64,000 bases of DNA, from the NCBI RefSeq assembly GCF_002163675.1, contig NZ_CP019334.1:1808001-1872000 (forward strand). Direction: 5' to 3'. The notes beneath the pieces were generated by a model, which was not told where the DNA came from, ran no database searches, and was given only the letters and a program-made list of their open reading frames with translations. Numbering within the stretch: the stretch's first letter is position 1; each line of letters starts with the position of its first letter. Origin of the DNA: Polaribacter sp. SA4-12 (lineage in GTDB: Bacteria > Bacteroidota > Bacteroidia > Flavobacteriales > Flavobacteriaceae). Position numbers and translations under genes: made by a program. Of this stretch, positions 44,761 through 54,410 are shown one piece after another.

Positions 44761-46656
44761 CTAACTAACTTTATCTAATGTTTCAAATTCTGAATTATTA
44801 GAAACGTATTCTGGAACTAAATTTTTCATTAATGAAACCAACTCTTGGTTGTCTAATTTATTAAAACCACATGATAAATCATCTATTTTTGATTTAAAAT
44901 AAATATCATCTATTTTTTGGGTTTTAGCAATCATTATTTTTTCATGATATGTTTTTATCGTGTTTTCTCCATCAGCTAATAACTCTTCATATAATTTTTC
45001 ACCAGGTCTTAACCCAGTTATTTTTATATCTATATCTTCTGGATATTTTAATCCTGATAAATGAATCATTCTTTTAGCGATTTCAAAAATCTTAACAGAT
45101 TTCCCCATATCAAATATATAGATCTCTCCACCTTTTCCCATTGTACCAGCTTCCAAAACCAAGCTACATGCTTCAGGAATTGTCATGAAATACCTTGTAA
45201 TTTCTTTATCAGTAACCGTTAAAGGCCCTCCATTGTCTATTTGTCTTTTAAATAAAGGAATTACAGAACCGTTAGAACCTAATACATTTCCAAATCTAGT
45301 CGTTGTAAACTTTGTCTTTTCTGACTGCTTACTTGAACAACTAATATACAACTCTGCAATTCTTTTAGAAGCTCCCATAACATTTGTTGGATTCACCGCT
45401 TTATCTGTGGAAACCATCACAAAACGCTCAATTTCATTTTCTATGGATAAATCTACTAAGTTTTTTGTTCCTAAAACATTTACTTTTATGGCTTCATACG
45501 GTGATTTCTCCATTAATGGCACATGTTTATATGCTGCTGCATGAAAGACTCTTTCTGGTTTATATTTTTTAAAAATCCGAGACATTTTATGCTTATCTCT
45601 GACATCAGAGACAATCGCTACAAAATTAGTAACACCTTTTTGAATTAATTCTTGTTGTAAATCATAAAGTGGTGATTCTGCTTGATCTATTAAAACAATC
45701 AATTTACATGAATACAAACTTAATTGCCTAGAAATTTCGCTTCCAATTGAACCTGCGGCTCCAGAAACTAATACAATTTTATCATTTACTTTTCTTTGTA
45801 CAATTGGGTTATCGATAATAATTGGAGCTCTATCTAATAAATCTTCAATATTAATTTGTTTAATTTGATTCGCTTGTAAATTTCCTTCAATCCATTTTGA
45901 TAATGGAGGAACAATCTTAACATCTAAATTTAATGCTATTAATTTATCTGTAATTTCTAAAAGTTTACTTGGTTTTATTTTTTGAATTGAAATAATTACT
46001 TCACTAATTTCATTTTTTTCTATGAATTCTTTAGTGATTTTAGAAAAATCGTATATTTTAATTCTATCAATTTTTTTATTTACTTTATTTTTATCATCAT
46101 CAATAAATCCAAAAATTTGATAATTCCCTTCACGTTCTCTATTTAAAGCTCCATAGGTGATTATACCGGAATCTCCAGCTCCATAAATTAATGCATTTGT
46201 GATTGAATTTAATTCTGTAGATATAACTTCATAAAATGCTTTAAAAACATATCTACTTATAATTAAAACAAAGACAGAAACTAAATAATGAATAAGGACA
46301 ATAGATTTTGGGATGGTGAAACTTGTGTTTATCCTAAATAATTGATTTACAACCATCATAAAACTAATAGTCATACTAAAAATTGTAACCCCTACAAATA
46401 CATTAAAAACATCTTTAGTGCCCGTATGTCTTATAATCCCTTTATAGGAACCAATAATTAAAAAACTTATAGCCGCAATTATTACAACAAGTACTAGTTG
46501 TGATATTAAAATTGAAGTATCAAAATTAAGACTAATATCAAATCTAATAGAATACGCTACAATGAACGCAAAACAAATAAGTATAATGTCAATAACAAAA
46601 ACAACCCACTTAGAGGCATATTTGTTGAGGGCTTTTAAAAAAAAATTTCTTATCAT
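44761..46656 (-). CDS. FlaA1/PglF/WbpM-type nucleotide-sugar 4,6-dehydratase, membrane-bound
   Basis: This 631-residue protein has four N-terminal membrane helices and two Rossmann folds; the catalytic one contains the NAD loop VSGAAGSIGSEI (about 294), FHAAAYKHVPLMEKSP and MVSTDKAVNPTNVMGASKR (about 409-427). Such enzymes turn UDP-GlcNAc into a 4-keto-6-deoxy sugar. With the DegT transaminase (46686) and PglC-like transferase (47811) next door, it fits a bacillosamine- or QuiNAc4N-type route. It belongs to the polysaccharide operon. Confidence 0.92.
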   Translation of the reverse strand: MIRNFFLKALNKYASKWVVFVIDIILICFAFIVAYSIRFDISLNFDTSILISQLVLVVIIAAISFLIIGSYKGIIRHTGTKDVFNVFVGVTIFSMTISFMMVVNQLFRINTSFTIPKSIVLIHYLVSVFVLIISRYVFKAFYEVISTELNSITNALIYGAGDSGIITYGALNREREGNYQIFGFIDDDKNKVNKKIDRIKIYDFSKITKEFIEKNEISEVIISIQKIKPSKLLEITDKLIALNLDVKIVPPLSKWIEGNLQANQIKQINIEDLLDRAPIIIDNPIVQRKVNDKIVLVSGAAGSIGSEISRQLSLYSCKLIVLIDQAESPLYDLQQELIQKGVTNFVAIVSDVRDKHKMSRIFKKYKPERVFHAAAYKHVPLMEKSPYEAIKVNVLGTKNLVDLSIENEIERFVMVSTDKAVNPTNVMGASKRIAELYISCSSKQSEKTKFTTTRFGNVLGSNGSVIPLFKRQIDNGGPLTVTDKEITRYFMTIPEACSLVLEAGTMGKGGEIYIFDMGKSVKIFEIAKRMIHLSGLKYPEDIDIKITGLRPGEKLYEELLADGENTIKTYHEKIMIAKTQKIDDIYFKSKIDDLSCGFNKLDNQELVSLMKNLVPEYVSNNSEFETLDKVS

Positions 46657-46685
46657 TCTTTATTAACAGATTATAAAAACCAAAT

Positions 46686-47804
46686 TTACAAAAATTTCTT
46701 AATAGAAGTTGTGATTCGTTCAAAATCATTTTCTGTCAGATTAGATCCTGAAGGTAAACATAACCCGGATTTAAATAATCTTTCAGAAACAGATTCTCCA
46801 TAATATGAACAATCTTTATAAACAGGCTGTAAATGCATCGGTTTCCATAAAGGTCTAGACTCAATATGATCTTTTAGTAATTGTAACCTCAAATCTTCTT
46901 TTGAAAAACCAGCTAGTTTTTCATTAACTAAAATACACGTTAACCAATGATTTGAAAAATAATTCGGGTTAGGTTCTTTATGCAGAGTAATACCAACCAT
47001 ATTATTAAACAATTCTGAATAGAATTGATTATTTTTTCTACGTCTACTGACATATTTATCTAATAAATCAAATTGTTTAACGCCTATTCCTGCAAGTATA
47101 TTACTTATTCGATAATTATATCCTACATCTTGATGTTGATAATGTACTACATTTATTCTAGCTTGTGTTGCTAAAGAAATAACTTTCTGTTTATCTATTT
47201 CTCTATTACAAACAATTGCTCCACCTCCAGAAGTTGTAATGATTTTATTTCTATTAAAAGAAAAGACACCATATTTTCCGAAAGTACCACATTTTATCTT
47301 TTTAAATGTTGAGCCTAGAGCTCCGGCAGCATCTTCAATTAATTCTATTTTATATTTATTTGCTATTAATATAATTTCATCAATCTTTGCTGGCATTCCA
47401 TATGAATGAACTATTATTATTGCCTTTGGTTTTTTTCCTTTTAATATTCTATCTTTAATTGCTTCTTCTAAATATTTTGGACACATATTCCATGTATCCT
47501 TTTCACTATCAATAAAAATAGGTTTTGCACCTAAATAAACAATTGGGTTTGCTGATGCTACAAATGTAAAAGACTGACAAAGCACCTCATCTCCTAAAAC
47601 TACTCCACTTAAGATCAATGCTAAATGAATTGCAGAAGTGCCTGAGTTTAATGCGGCAACATTTTTATTACTCAAGTATAACTCTAATTTTGATTCAAAA
47701 GAATTTATGTTATCAAAAAAAGGAGATTCCTCTTGTATTAACATTTCTTTTAAAAATGAATTATCACTTAAATTTGAAGCGGAAAGAAGTATTTTATCAT
47801 TCAA
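46686..47804 (-). CDS. DegT/DnrJ/EryC1/StrS aminotransferase (PglE-like)
   Basis: This 372-residue PLP enzyme has the aspartate region ELIEDAAGALGSTFKKIKCGTFG (about 153) and the catalytic Lys in FSFNRNKIITTSGGGAI (about 188). It opens like PglE-type sugar aminotransferases (NDKILLSASNLSDNS). It should convert the 4-keto sugar made by the neighbouring dehydratase to a 4-amino sugar. It lies 6 bp after the PglC-like transferase. Confidence 0.9.
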   Translation of the reverse strand: MNDKILLSASNLSDNSFLKEMLIQEESPFFDNINSFESKLELYLSNKNVAALNSGTSAIHLALILSGVVLGDEVLCQSFTFVASANPIVYLGAKPIFIDSEKDTWNMCPKYLEEAIKDRILKGKKPKAIIIVHSYGMPAKIDEIILIANKYKIELIEDAAGALGSTFKKIKCGTFGKYGVFSFNRNKIITTSGGGAIVCNREIDKQKVISLATQARINVVHYQHQDVGYNYRISNILAGIGVKQFDLLDKYVSRRRKNNQFYSELFNNMVGITLHKEPNPNYFSNHWLTCILVNEKLAGFSKEDLRLQLLKDHIESRPLWKPMHLQPVYKDCSYYGESVSERLFKSGLCLPSGSNLTENDFERITTSIKKFL

Positions 47805-47810
47805 TACTAA

Positions 47811-48401
47811 TTATCTTAAAATTGCTATAAAAGTTTTAATTATAACATCTAAATCTTTTATTAAAGACCTTTGAGTAATATACTTTAAATTGATTTCTAA
47901 TTTCTTTGGCATAATATAATCAATATAATATTGATTTGGATCTTCTTGTTCTGATAAAATCTCATTTTCATTTCTAAATTCAATAGAAGCTAAATCTGTA
48001 ATACCTGGCTTTACATTTAATACTTTCTTTTGAGTCTCAGAATACAAGTTTACATATTGCCTTACTTCTGGTCTTGGCCCAACAAAACTCATATCTCCTT
48101 TTACAACATTAATCAACTGAGGAAGTTCATCCAATTTAGATTTCCGTAAATAATAACCAATGGTTGTTACTCTGGGATCTCTACCGCCTATCGTTAACAA
48201 CCCTTTTTTATCAGCATTTAAATGCATAGTCCTAAACTTAAATATTTTAAAATCCTTATTATTTTCACCAACTCTTGTTTGTTTATAGAAAACAGGTCCT
48301 GGAGAAGATATTTTTATAATAATTGAAATTAAAAATAAAATAGGAAAAATAAAAAGTAAACTAATAAATGAAATAATAAAATCAAAAACCCTTTTAATCA
48401 T
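47811..48401 (-). CDS. Initiating phosphoglycosyl transferase (PglC-like)
   Basis: This 196-residue monotopic protein starts with one reentrant helix (FDFIISFISLLFIFPILFLISIIIKISSPGPVFYKQ) and has the signature FKIFKFRTMH, the catalytic LRKSKLDELPQLINVVKGDMSFVGPRPE (about 86-113) and RPGITDLAS-like VKPGITDLAS. It should transfer a sugar-1-phosphate to undecaprenyl phosphate, the first step of the repeat unit. Length matches small PglC-type enzymes. Confidence 0.94.
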   Translation of the reverse strand: MIKRVFDFIISFISLLFIFPILFLISIIIKISSPGPVFYKQTRVGENNKDFKIFKFRTMHLNADKKGLLTIGGRDPRVTTIGYYLRKSKLDELPQLINVVKGDMSFVGPRPEVRQYVNLYSETQKKVLNVKPGITDLASIEFRNENEILSEQEDPNQYYIDYIMPKKLEINLKYITQRSLIKDLDVIIKTFIAILR

Positions 48402-48405
48402 TACA

Positions 48406-49617
48406 TTATCCTTTAACTTTTATTACTGATTTTACAACAGCATCTACAACTGTACTTATATTCTCTTTTGACAAACTATAATAGACTGGTAAAGAAATTT
48501 CACATTCCCATAAAGATTTTGCTACAGGGAAATTATTTACTTCATATCCTAAACCTTTATAATAAGACAACATTGGTAATGGTTTATAATGTACATTTAC
48601 AGAAACATCTTTATCAAATATTTCTTGAATTATTAAATTTCTCTGTTCTAATGTAACATCTTTTATTCTTAATAAATATAGGTGATATGAAGACTCTCTA
48701 TATTGATCAATAAAATGAGGTGTAACTGCCCATTCATATTTATCTAATAAATATGAATATTCTTTAAAAATGCTTTTCCTTTTTGGTAACGTTTCAGATT
48801 CATACCTTCCTAACTCTACAAGTCCTATAGATGCCAAAATATCTGTCATATTACACTTAAACCCTGCATCAACAACATCATACTCCCAACTCCCTTTTTG
48901 TGTTTTTGCTAATGCATCTTTATTTTGTCCGTGAAGTGACAATGTATTTAATTGCTTATATACTTCTTCGCTATTAAAAGGTTTTGGCAGGTTGATACAT
49001 ATTGCTCCCCCCTCTGCAGTAGTTAAGTTTTTTACTGCATGAAAAGAAAAAACAGTAAAATCTACTTCAGACCCCACATTTAATCCTTTATACTTTGCTC
49101 CAAAAGAATGTGCTGCGTCAGAAAGAATCATTATTCTCCCTAATTTTTCTTGATTATCAGTTTGAGGGGTGAATTTTTCTTTAATCTCTGGCTTATTAAC
49201 TATTGCTTTTAAATCATCAAACTGAATTGGCAGTCCACCAACATCAACAGGTATTATTGCTTTAGTTTTTGAAGTAATATGCTTTTCAATTTTAGATATA
49301 TCAATTCCAAAATCAGAATTAACATCAACCATTATCACTTTTGCTCCTCTGTGCATTACAATATTAGCTGTGGCACAATATGTATATACTGGAACAATTA
49401 CTTCATCTCCCTCTTTAATACCAAACCAATACAATAGTAATTCTGCTCCTGTTGTCCAAGAATTAACAGCTAACACATTAGAAACATTACAATAATTTGC
49501 TATTTTTTTTTCAAATAATTTAGTTTTAGGCCCAGTTGTAATCCATCCAGACTTTAAAGCATCAGTAACTTCAGCTATTATTTTATCATCAATTCTTGGT
49601 GGTGAAAAAGGAATCAT
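48406..49617 (-). CDS. DegT/DnrJ/EryC1/StrS aminotransferase
   Basis: This 403-residue PLP enzyme has the Asp region ILSDAAHSFGAKYKGLNVGS (about 165) and catalytic Lys in FSFHAVKNLTTAEGGAI (about 192). It is distinct from the aminotransferase at 46686, being closer to WecE/ArnB-type enzymes by general layout. The GNAT gene 9 bp upstream may acetylate the amino sugar it makes, like the WecE/WecD pair; dTDP-4-keto-6-deoxyglucose would be supplied by rmlAB. Substrate is inference. Confidence 0.9.
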   Translation of the reverse strand: MIPFSPPRIDDKIIAEVTDALKSGWITTGPKTKLFEKKIANYCNVSNVLAVNSWTTGAELLLYWFGIKEGDEVIVPVYTYCATANIVMHRGAKVIMVDVNSDFGIDISKIEKHITSKTKAIIPVDVGGLPIQFDDLKAIVNKPEIKEKFTPQTDNQEKLGRIMILSDAAHSFGAKYKGLNVGSEVDFTVFSFHAVKNLTTAEGGAICINLPKPFNSEEVYKQLNTLSLHGQNKDALAKTQKGSWEYDVVDAGFKCNMTDILASIGLVELGRYESETLPKRKSIFKEYSYLLDKYEWAVTPHFIDQYRESSYHLYLLRIKDVTLEQRNLIIQEIFDKDVSVNVHYKPLPMLSYYKGLGYEVNNFPVAKSLWECEISLPVYYSLSKENISTVVDAVVKSVIKVKG

Positions 49618-49626
49618 ATTATTAAA

Positions 49627-50232
49627 TTATATTTTTTTTATTAGTTTAAACATTTTTCTATTAGGATAGGTAACAAAATCATAAAACACTTTATACCCAG
49701 ATTTTTTATAAAACTGTAAAACATTTTCATTAACATCTGCATCCGTAGTTAAAGTTATTTTATTTACCCCCTTCTTTATTACCTCTGCTTCAAATTCTAC
49801 TAATAATTTTTTACCAATCCCTAACCCATTTTTATCTGGCAAAACTCCGATAGATAGTAATTCTGCATAATTACCATCGTCTTTTATTACATCATCTCCT
49901 TTACCTAAGTTCTTAAATAATCTTACAAGTGCTAAAGGTTTAGTAAATAATAAAATTATTGATTGGTAGCTATATATTCTTAAATTAGATAGAATAAGTT
50001 TCTTATTAAACCCTTTAGAATGATAACAACCTACACTAAAACCTAAAAGCTGTTCAGTATCACTATCTATTGCACAAATAGAAATAGCATCTTTACTTCT
50101 TGCACAAGTTTTATAATAGGCTTTTAAAAAAGAAAAACCTAAAGTTGTTAAAAAAAAACCTTTAAATGAATTTAAATGTATTTCTGCAATTTGAACAGCT
50201 TCTGAAGCTGTTGAGTTTCTATAATTAATCAT
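49627..50232 (-). CDS. GNAT-family N-acetyltransferase
   Basis: This 201-residue enzyme has the GNAT acetyl-CoA loop VLPDKNGLGIGKKLLVEFE (about 132-150) and the C-terminal strand pattern ITLTTDADVNENVLQFYKKSGY. Its place directly before a sugar aminotransferase gene, with one base between it and the upstream glycosyltransferase, suggests it acetylates an amino-deoxy sugar nucleotide. Confidence 0.88.
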   Translation of the reverse strand: MINYRNSTASEAVQIAEIHLNSFKGFFLTTLGFSFLKAYYKTCARSKDAISICAIDSDTEQLLGFSVGCYHSKGFNKKLILSNLRIYSYQSIILLFTKPLALVRLFKNLGKGDDVIKDDGNYAELLSIGVLPDKNGLGIGKKLLVEFEAEVIKKGVNKITLTTDADVNENVLQFYKKSGYKVFYDFVTYPNRKMFKLIKKI

Positions 50233-51432
50233 TTATATTAATTCTAAAATAGCTTTAACAATTTGTTGTAAATTATTTTTTTTTGACAAATGGTTCATTG
50301 CATATTTAAAACCATTTTCTCCTTTCAAATTTAATTCTTTTTTTTCTTCTAAAAAAGCTGCTTTCATTGCTTTTATTAATACACCTGTATCTTCTGGTTC
50401 TAAAACCCAACCTGCATTAGCTTCATTAATTGCTTTTGCAGAATCACTATCAATATCTACAGATGCAATAATAGGCTTTTTAGAAAACATATAAGCAGGT
50501 AACTTTGATGGTATTGAACTAGATGCTGCTCCTTTTTTAATTGGTAATAACATTACGTCTGCTGTTGCTTGTATTTCTGGGACTTTACCATCTGCAACAG
50601 CAACAAACTCTACTCTTTCTATATCTCTTAAAGAAACCATTTTTTCTAATTCTTCTTTTTTAGAACCAGAACCAGCAATAACCAGTTTACATTTTTCTAA
50701 ATTGGCATTATAAAAAGATTCTATTAATAAATCGATCCCAGCAACTGGACCGATATTCCCCATATACATGAAGGTAAATAATCTGTCTTTATTACTTATA
50801 TTCTGTTTTATTTTATCATATTCTATAAAAGACTCTTCATTTTGCCAATTTTTAACAACAAGAATCTTCTTTAAAGAAATATTTCTTGTAGCTGACAAGT
50901 AGTCTTTCATTTTTGTTGAAATAGCAATTACTTTTTTTGATTTTTTAAGCGTAAATTTATCAATTGGTTTTAACAGAATGTTAAAAAGACCACCAACTAA
51001 AGGTATTTTATTTGATAATGATTCTGGGTATACATCTTGTACATGCGTTATTAAAGAAATATTATATTTACTTGCCATTTTTGCCGCAAAATATTGTGCA
51101 AAAATTGGCCATGAATTCATATAAATAACATCTATCTCTTTATGATTTTTATGTATATATTTTTTACAAGCCATACCAAAGCTGTAACTTTCTCTAAGTC
51201 TACCAATTGCATTAGACTCAGGACATGTATAAGAATCTAAATTGATTAAAGTAAATGAATCTTTTTTAGATTCATTTTTAAAATCAAAACCATAAGGTCT
51301 CGTTGGTTTTGGTGCAATAACTGACACGTTATGTAATTTAGATAATGCAATCGCAAGGTCTTCAGAAAGTTTAGCTGAGACCACTGGTTCTGGTGAAAAA
51401 ACAGCTGATATTATTAATATTTTTTTCGACAT
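50233..51432 (-). CDS. Glycosyltransferase family 4 (WbuB-like)
   Basis: This 399-residue GT-B enzyme has an N-terminal acceptor domain (LIISAVFSPEPVVSAKLSEDLAIAL) and a donor domain with FMYMGNIGPVAGIDLLIESF (about 224), VIAGSGSKKEEL and SSIPSKLPAYMFSKKPIIASV. It resembles the WbuB group of sugar transferases that add an amino sugar to the growing repeat unit. It overlaps nothing but is tightly packed in the operon. Confidence 0.9.
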   Translation of the reverse strand: MSKKILIISAVFSPEPVVSAKLSEDLAIALSKLHNVSVIAPKPTRPYGFDFKNESKKDSFTLINLDSYTCPESNAIGRLRESYSFGMACKKYIHKNHKEIDVIYMNSWPIFAQYFAAKMASKYNISLITHVQDVYPESLSNKIPLVGGLFNILLKPIDKFTLKKSKKVIAISTKMKDYLSATRNISLKKILVVKNWQNEESFIEYDKIKQNISNKDRLFTFMYMGNIGPVAGIDLLIESFYNANLEKCKLVIAGSGSKKEELEKMVSLRDIERVEFVAVADGKVPEIQATADVMLLPIKKGAASSSIPSKLPAYMFSKKPIIASVDIDSDSAKAINEANAGWVLEPEDTGVLIKAMKAAFLEEKKELNLKGENGFKYAMNHLSKKNNLQQIVKAILELI

Positions 51433-51468
51433 TAAATCTTTTTATTAATTAAAAATTATAGTAAATTT

Positions 51469-52194
51469 TTATTTACACATTCTATAAAAAATCACAAAAA
51501 TCATTCTTAAAAATATTAGTCTAGATTTAATCATTTTTAAAATTGGTCGATTAGATTGAGAAACGTTCTGCCCATGAATTCTTCTTAAAATTGTAACATT
51601 ATTTATATGTATATTAGATCTCATCATGTTAGCAGCTATTGATATCCACCAATCATGCGATTGAACGAAACTTGGGATAGGAAAAATAATTTCTATCAGT
51701 TTTCTTCTAAAAACCATACAACAACCAAAATAATCTCTTTTCCCCATGAACAAACCAATAATATTACTTAAATACATTTTAGAGGTATCAGTACTCAATG
51801 GGTTATTATTTTTATATGTAATATTAATATCGTTATTAAAGGTGTTAAAATTTGAAGATAAAAGTAAACTATCTGAACTTAATAAATTCTTTAACATTAA
51901 ATCTAATCTTCCTTTAACCCAAATATCATCTTGATCTGACAAAAAAACAAAATCATTCTTAGCTATTAAAACTGATTTAGAAAAGGAAAATACATGTCCT
52001 TTATTTTCTTGATTTATATGAATTTTTATTCTCTTATCATTGATTTCATTAATTAATGAAACGGTGTCATCTGTTGAACAATCATCAACAATTATTATTT
52101 CATCTGCTGATCTTAACTCACTAAGAATTGATCTTAGTTGATCAACAATATATTTCCCTCCATTATAAGTGGCTAAACAAACACTAACTTCCAT
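51469..52194 (-). CDS. Glycosyltransferase family 2
   Basis: This 241-residue GT-A enzyme has the N-terminal VCLATYNGGKYIVDQLRSIL, the nucleotide site DEIIIVDDCSTDDT (about 31-44), and the DXD-like LSDQDDIW (about 85-92), typical of rhamnosyl-transferase-like GT2 enzymes. The rml genes upstream make a rhamnose donor, so it is a candidate rhamnosyltransferase, by inference. Confidence 0.9.
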   Translation of the reverse strand: MEVSVCLATYNGGKYIVDQLRSILSELRSADEIIIVDDCSTDDTVSLINEINDKRIKIHINQENKGHVFSFSKSVLIAKNDFVFLSDQDDIWVKGRLDLMLKNLLSSDSLLLSSNFNTFNNDINITYKNNNPLSTDTSKMYLSNIIGLFMGKRDYFGCCMVFRRKLIEIIFPIPSFVQSHDWWISIAANMMRSNIHINNVTILRRIHGQNVSQSNRPILKMIKSRLIFLRMIFVIFYRMCK

Positions 52195-52200
52195 TATAAA

Positions 52201-53310
52201 TTAATTTAATATTGTTTTCTTTAAAATTTCAATTTGAACTTGTGGGTTATATTTCTCATCAATAACTTTATAACACTGTTTTCTTATATCCTCCCTAAGT
52301 TCAATATCTTTTGATACCCACAATTTAATTTTATTCACTAAATCAATCAAAGAACTCTCATTAAAAAAATCTCCAGACACTCCTTTATTAATAGCTTCAA
52401 ATTCTGGCATTTGATTTTTAAAATTGTCATGAGTAATTATTGGTGTACCATAAACCAAGCTATGCATAGCAGTTAACCCAATGTTTCCTGGAGATACACA
52501 AACACTTGAATTGTAAATTAGCTCGCCCAAAATTTCTTCAGAATAACATGCTCCATACATCCAAACTTGCTTACTTATTCCAATATCCTCAGAAATACTT
52601 TCTATATTTACACCTTCTGAATCATTACCAACTATAACTAAATTACAAAAATGTCCTTCAGAATTTAATACTTTTAATGCATTAAGTATCATCTCAAGCT
52701 TCTTTACTTTTTGTACTCTTCCAATATATATTAAAACTGGAAAATCATTTTTAAAATGATTTGAATAAATTTTAGATTCATTTAAAGATTTCCTAATTTC
52801 CATCTGTTTTTTATAATCTAAAGAATTATAGATACAAACAAGTTTTTCTGGTATGAATCCCTCATTTATCATTAAATCTCGAGCATAATCACCATATAAA
52901 AGGACCTTTGTCGAAAGATTAAAAAAGCATTTTTTTAAAATAACTTTTACTTTTGTTTCTTTTCCATACCACCCATGAGACCATAAATATGTCTTTTTAC
53001 CAAATAGTTTAGCTAATAATAGAATTATCCATGTAGAAATAGAGTGGGGTTCACCAGATAATATATAATGTTTGTAAGGCTTAAATACTTTATCAATCGT
53101 ATTTGTTTGCCAATAAAAACCTTTAAATAAATCAATCTGCTTTCCAGAACCTTTATATCCTTTTAAAGTATGATAATCCATTTGCTTAAAGGGTGGAGTT
53201 TCCCACTCTGTTATGTAAAAATCACACTTCAACTCCTTATCCATTAATTGATATATAGGTTGCCTATATAGGGCTGCTAGATTGAAAATGGAACATATTT
53301 CTGATTTCAT
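52201..53310 (-). CDS. Glycosyltransferase family 4
   Basis: This 369-residue GT-B protein has VLIYIGRVQKVKKLEMILNALKVL (about 193), LVIVGNDSEG and NSSVCVSPGNIGLTAMHSLVYGTPIITH in the donor domain, the usual GT4 pattern with an EX7E-like end. The N-terminal half includes HGWYGKETKVKVILKK. The acceptor and sugar are not known. It sits between WbsX-like and GT2 genes. Confidence 0.88.
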   Translation of the reverse strand: MKSEICSIFNLAALYRQPIYQLMDKELKCDFYITEWETPPFKQMDYHTLKGYKGSGKQIDLFKGFYWQTNTIDKVFKPYKHYILSGEPHSISTWIILLLAKLFGKKTYLWSHGWYGKETKVKVILKKCFFNLSTKVLLYGDYARDLMINEGFIPEKLVCIYNSLDYKKQMEIRKSLNESKIYSNHFKNDFPVLIYIGRVQKVKKLEMILNALKVLNSEGHFCNLVIVGNDSEGVNIESISEDIGISKQVWMYGACYSEEILGELIYNSSVCVSPGNIGLTAMHSLVYGTPIITHDNFKNQMPEFEAINKGVSGDFFNESSLIDLVNKIKLWVSKDIELREDIRKQCYKVIDEKYNPQVQIEILKKTILN

Positions 53311-53336
53311 ATTATAATTTATAAGAAAGTGTAATA

Positions 53337-54410
53337 TTATTTATTTTTTAATTGATCTCTCAGCTGTTCTAAATACGCTTTTCCATAACGTAAATCAGGC
53401 TCTAAATAATTACCCTCTCCCCATTCATTCCATGATTTCACGAAAATTAATTGTTCCTCTTTTGGTTTGTTCTTAACAACTTCTAAAGCTCTTTTTATTA
53501 CATCTCCAAAATATTTCGGTTTTGATTTATGTAAAATTATTGCTCTACCTCCAGAACGAGGAGAATGATCCCAATTGGGTGCTATTACTGGTATAATATC
53601 GTTTTGTTTACATTTATCTGTTACCATATATTTAATAGCTTTTTTATACAAAAACCTAGTTGGTCTTTTTAAATATTCACGATTAAACATATAATACCCT
53701 TTTTGAAAAATATTTTTATGATGATGAATATTAAAAACGTCATCATTATATATTGCATCTATATCTAATGCTTTTATCTTTTCATAATCTCTAGAATCTG
53801 CATCTCTGGCTACAAAATGAAAATCGTTTAACCCATTCTCTTTAGCTAAAGCTCTCCAAACCTTAACAAAAACACTAATTTCACTAGATCCTAGTGGGTT
53901 ATATATAACAAAAAATAACTTATTATTAACTCTTATATATCTATTATCCTTAAACGCATCTAATAAACTATAAAAATGGCTTATATAGTCTTCTTCTCCT
54001 GGATACAATTGTTCTACTAAAAGCTCGGATGTTCCGTTTTTATCAAACTGTTTTTTTTCCCAAGAATGATTTGCCCACGCCAAACAAAAAGGAAAATCAG
54101 GTTTATTCGATTTAACCACTTCTTCAAAAGGTTTTTCTAACAATCGCTTTCCATTTCCAAACCAATAATGCCAATAACAAAAGCCATCAATTCCATGTTC
54201 TTGTGCTAATTTAGCCTGTGCTATTCTTGTTTCTTCTAATCTCAAATCATAAAAACCTAAATCTGCTGGAATATTTGGTTGATGATGTCCCCAAAATAAT
54301 GGTCTTGCTTTTGCAACATTTGTCCATTCTGAAAACCCTTTCCCCCACCACTCATCATTTTCTGGAACAGGGTGAAATTGTGGTAAATAAAAAGCTAAAA
54401 TCTTTGTCAT
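53337..54410 (-). CDS. WbsX-like protein, GH99-related
   Basis: This 357-residue protein matches the WbsX/GH99-like family: it begins ILAFYLPQFHPVPENDEWWGKGFSEWTNVAKARPLFWGHHQPNIP and later has GFCYWHYWFGNGKRLLEKP and FVKSWNEWGEGNYLEPD, where the acidic pairs correspond to glycosidase-like catalytic residues. The family is common in polysaccharide clusters, but whether it hydrolyses or transfers sugar is unsettled. Its start overlaps the Wzy stop by four bases. Confidence 0.88.
   Translation of the reverse strand: MTKILAFYLPQFHPVPENDEWWGKGFSEWTNVAKARPLFWGHHQPNIPADLGFYDLRLEETRIAQAKLAQEHGIDGFCYWHYWFGNGKRLLEKPFEEVVKSNKPDFPFCLAWANHSWEKKQFDKNGTSELLVEQLYPGEEDYISHFYSLLDAFKDNRYIRVNNKLFFVIYNPLGSSEISVFVKVWRALAKENGLNDFHFVARDADSRDYEKIKALDIDAIYNDDVFNIHHHKNIFQKGYYMFNREYLKRPTRFLYKKAIKYMVTDKCKQNDIIPVIAPNWDHSPRSGGRAIILHKSKPKYFGDVIKRALEVVKNKPKEEQLIFVKSWNEWGEGNYLEPDLRYGKAYLEQLRDQLKNK

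Noticed and set aside
45185..45572. Plus-strand frames within the FlaA1-like dehydratase gene
   Set aside because: They are antisense shadows of a strongly conserved catalytic domain.
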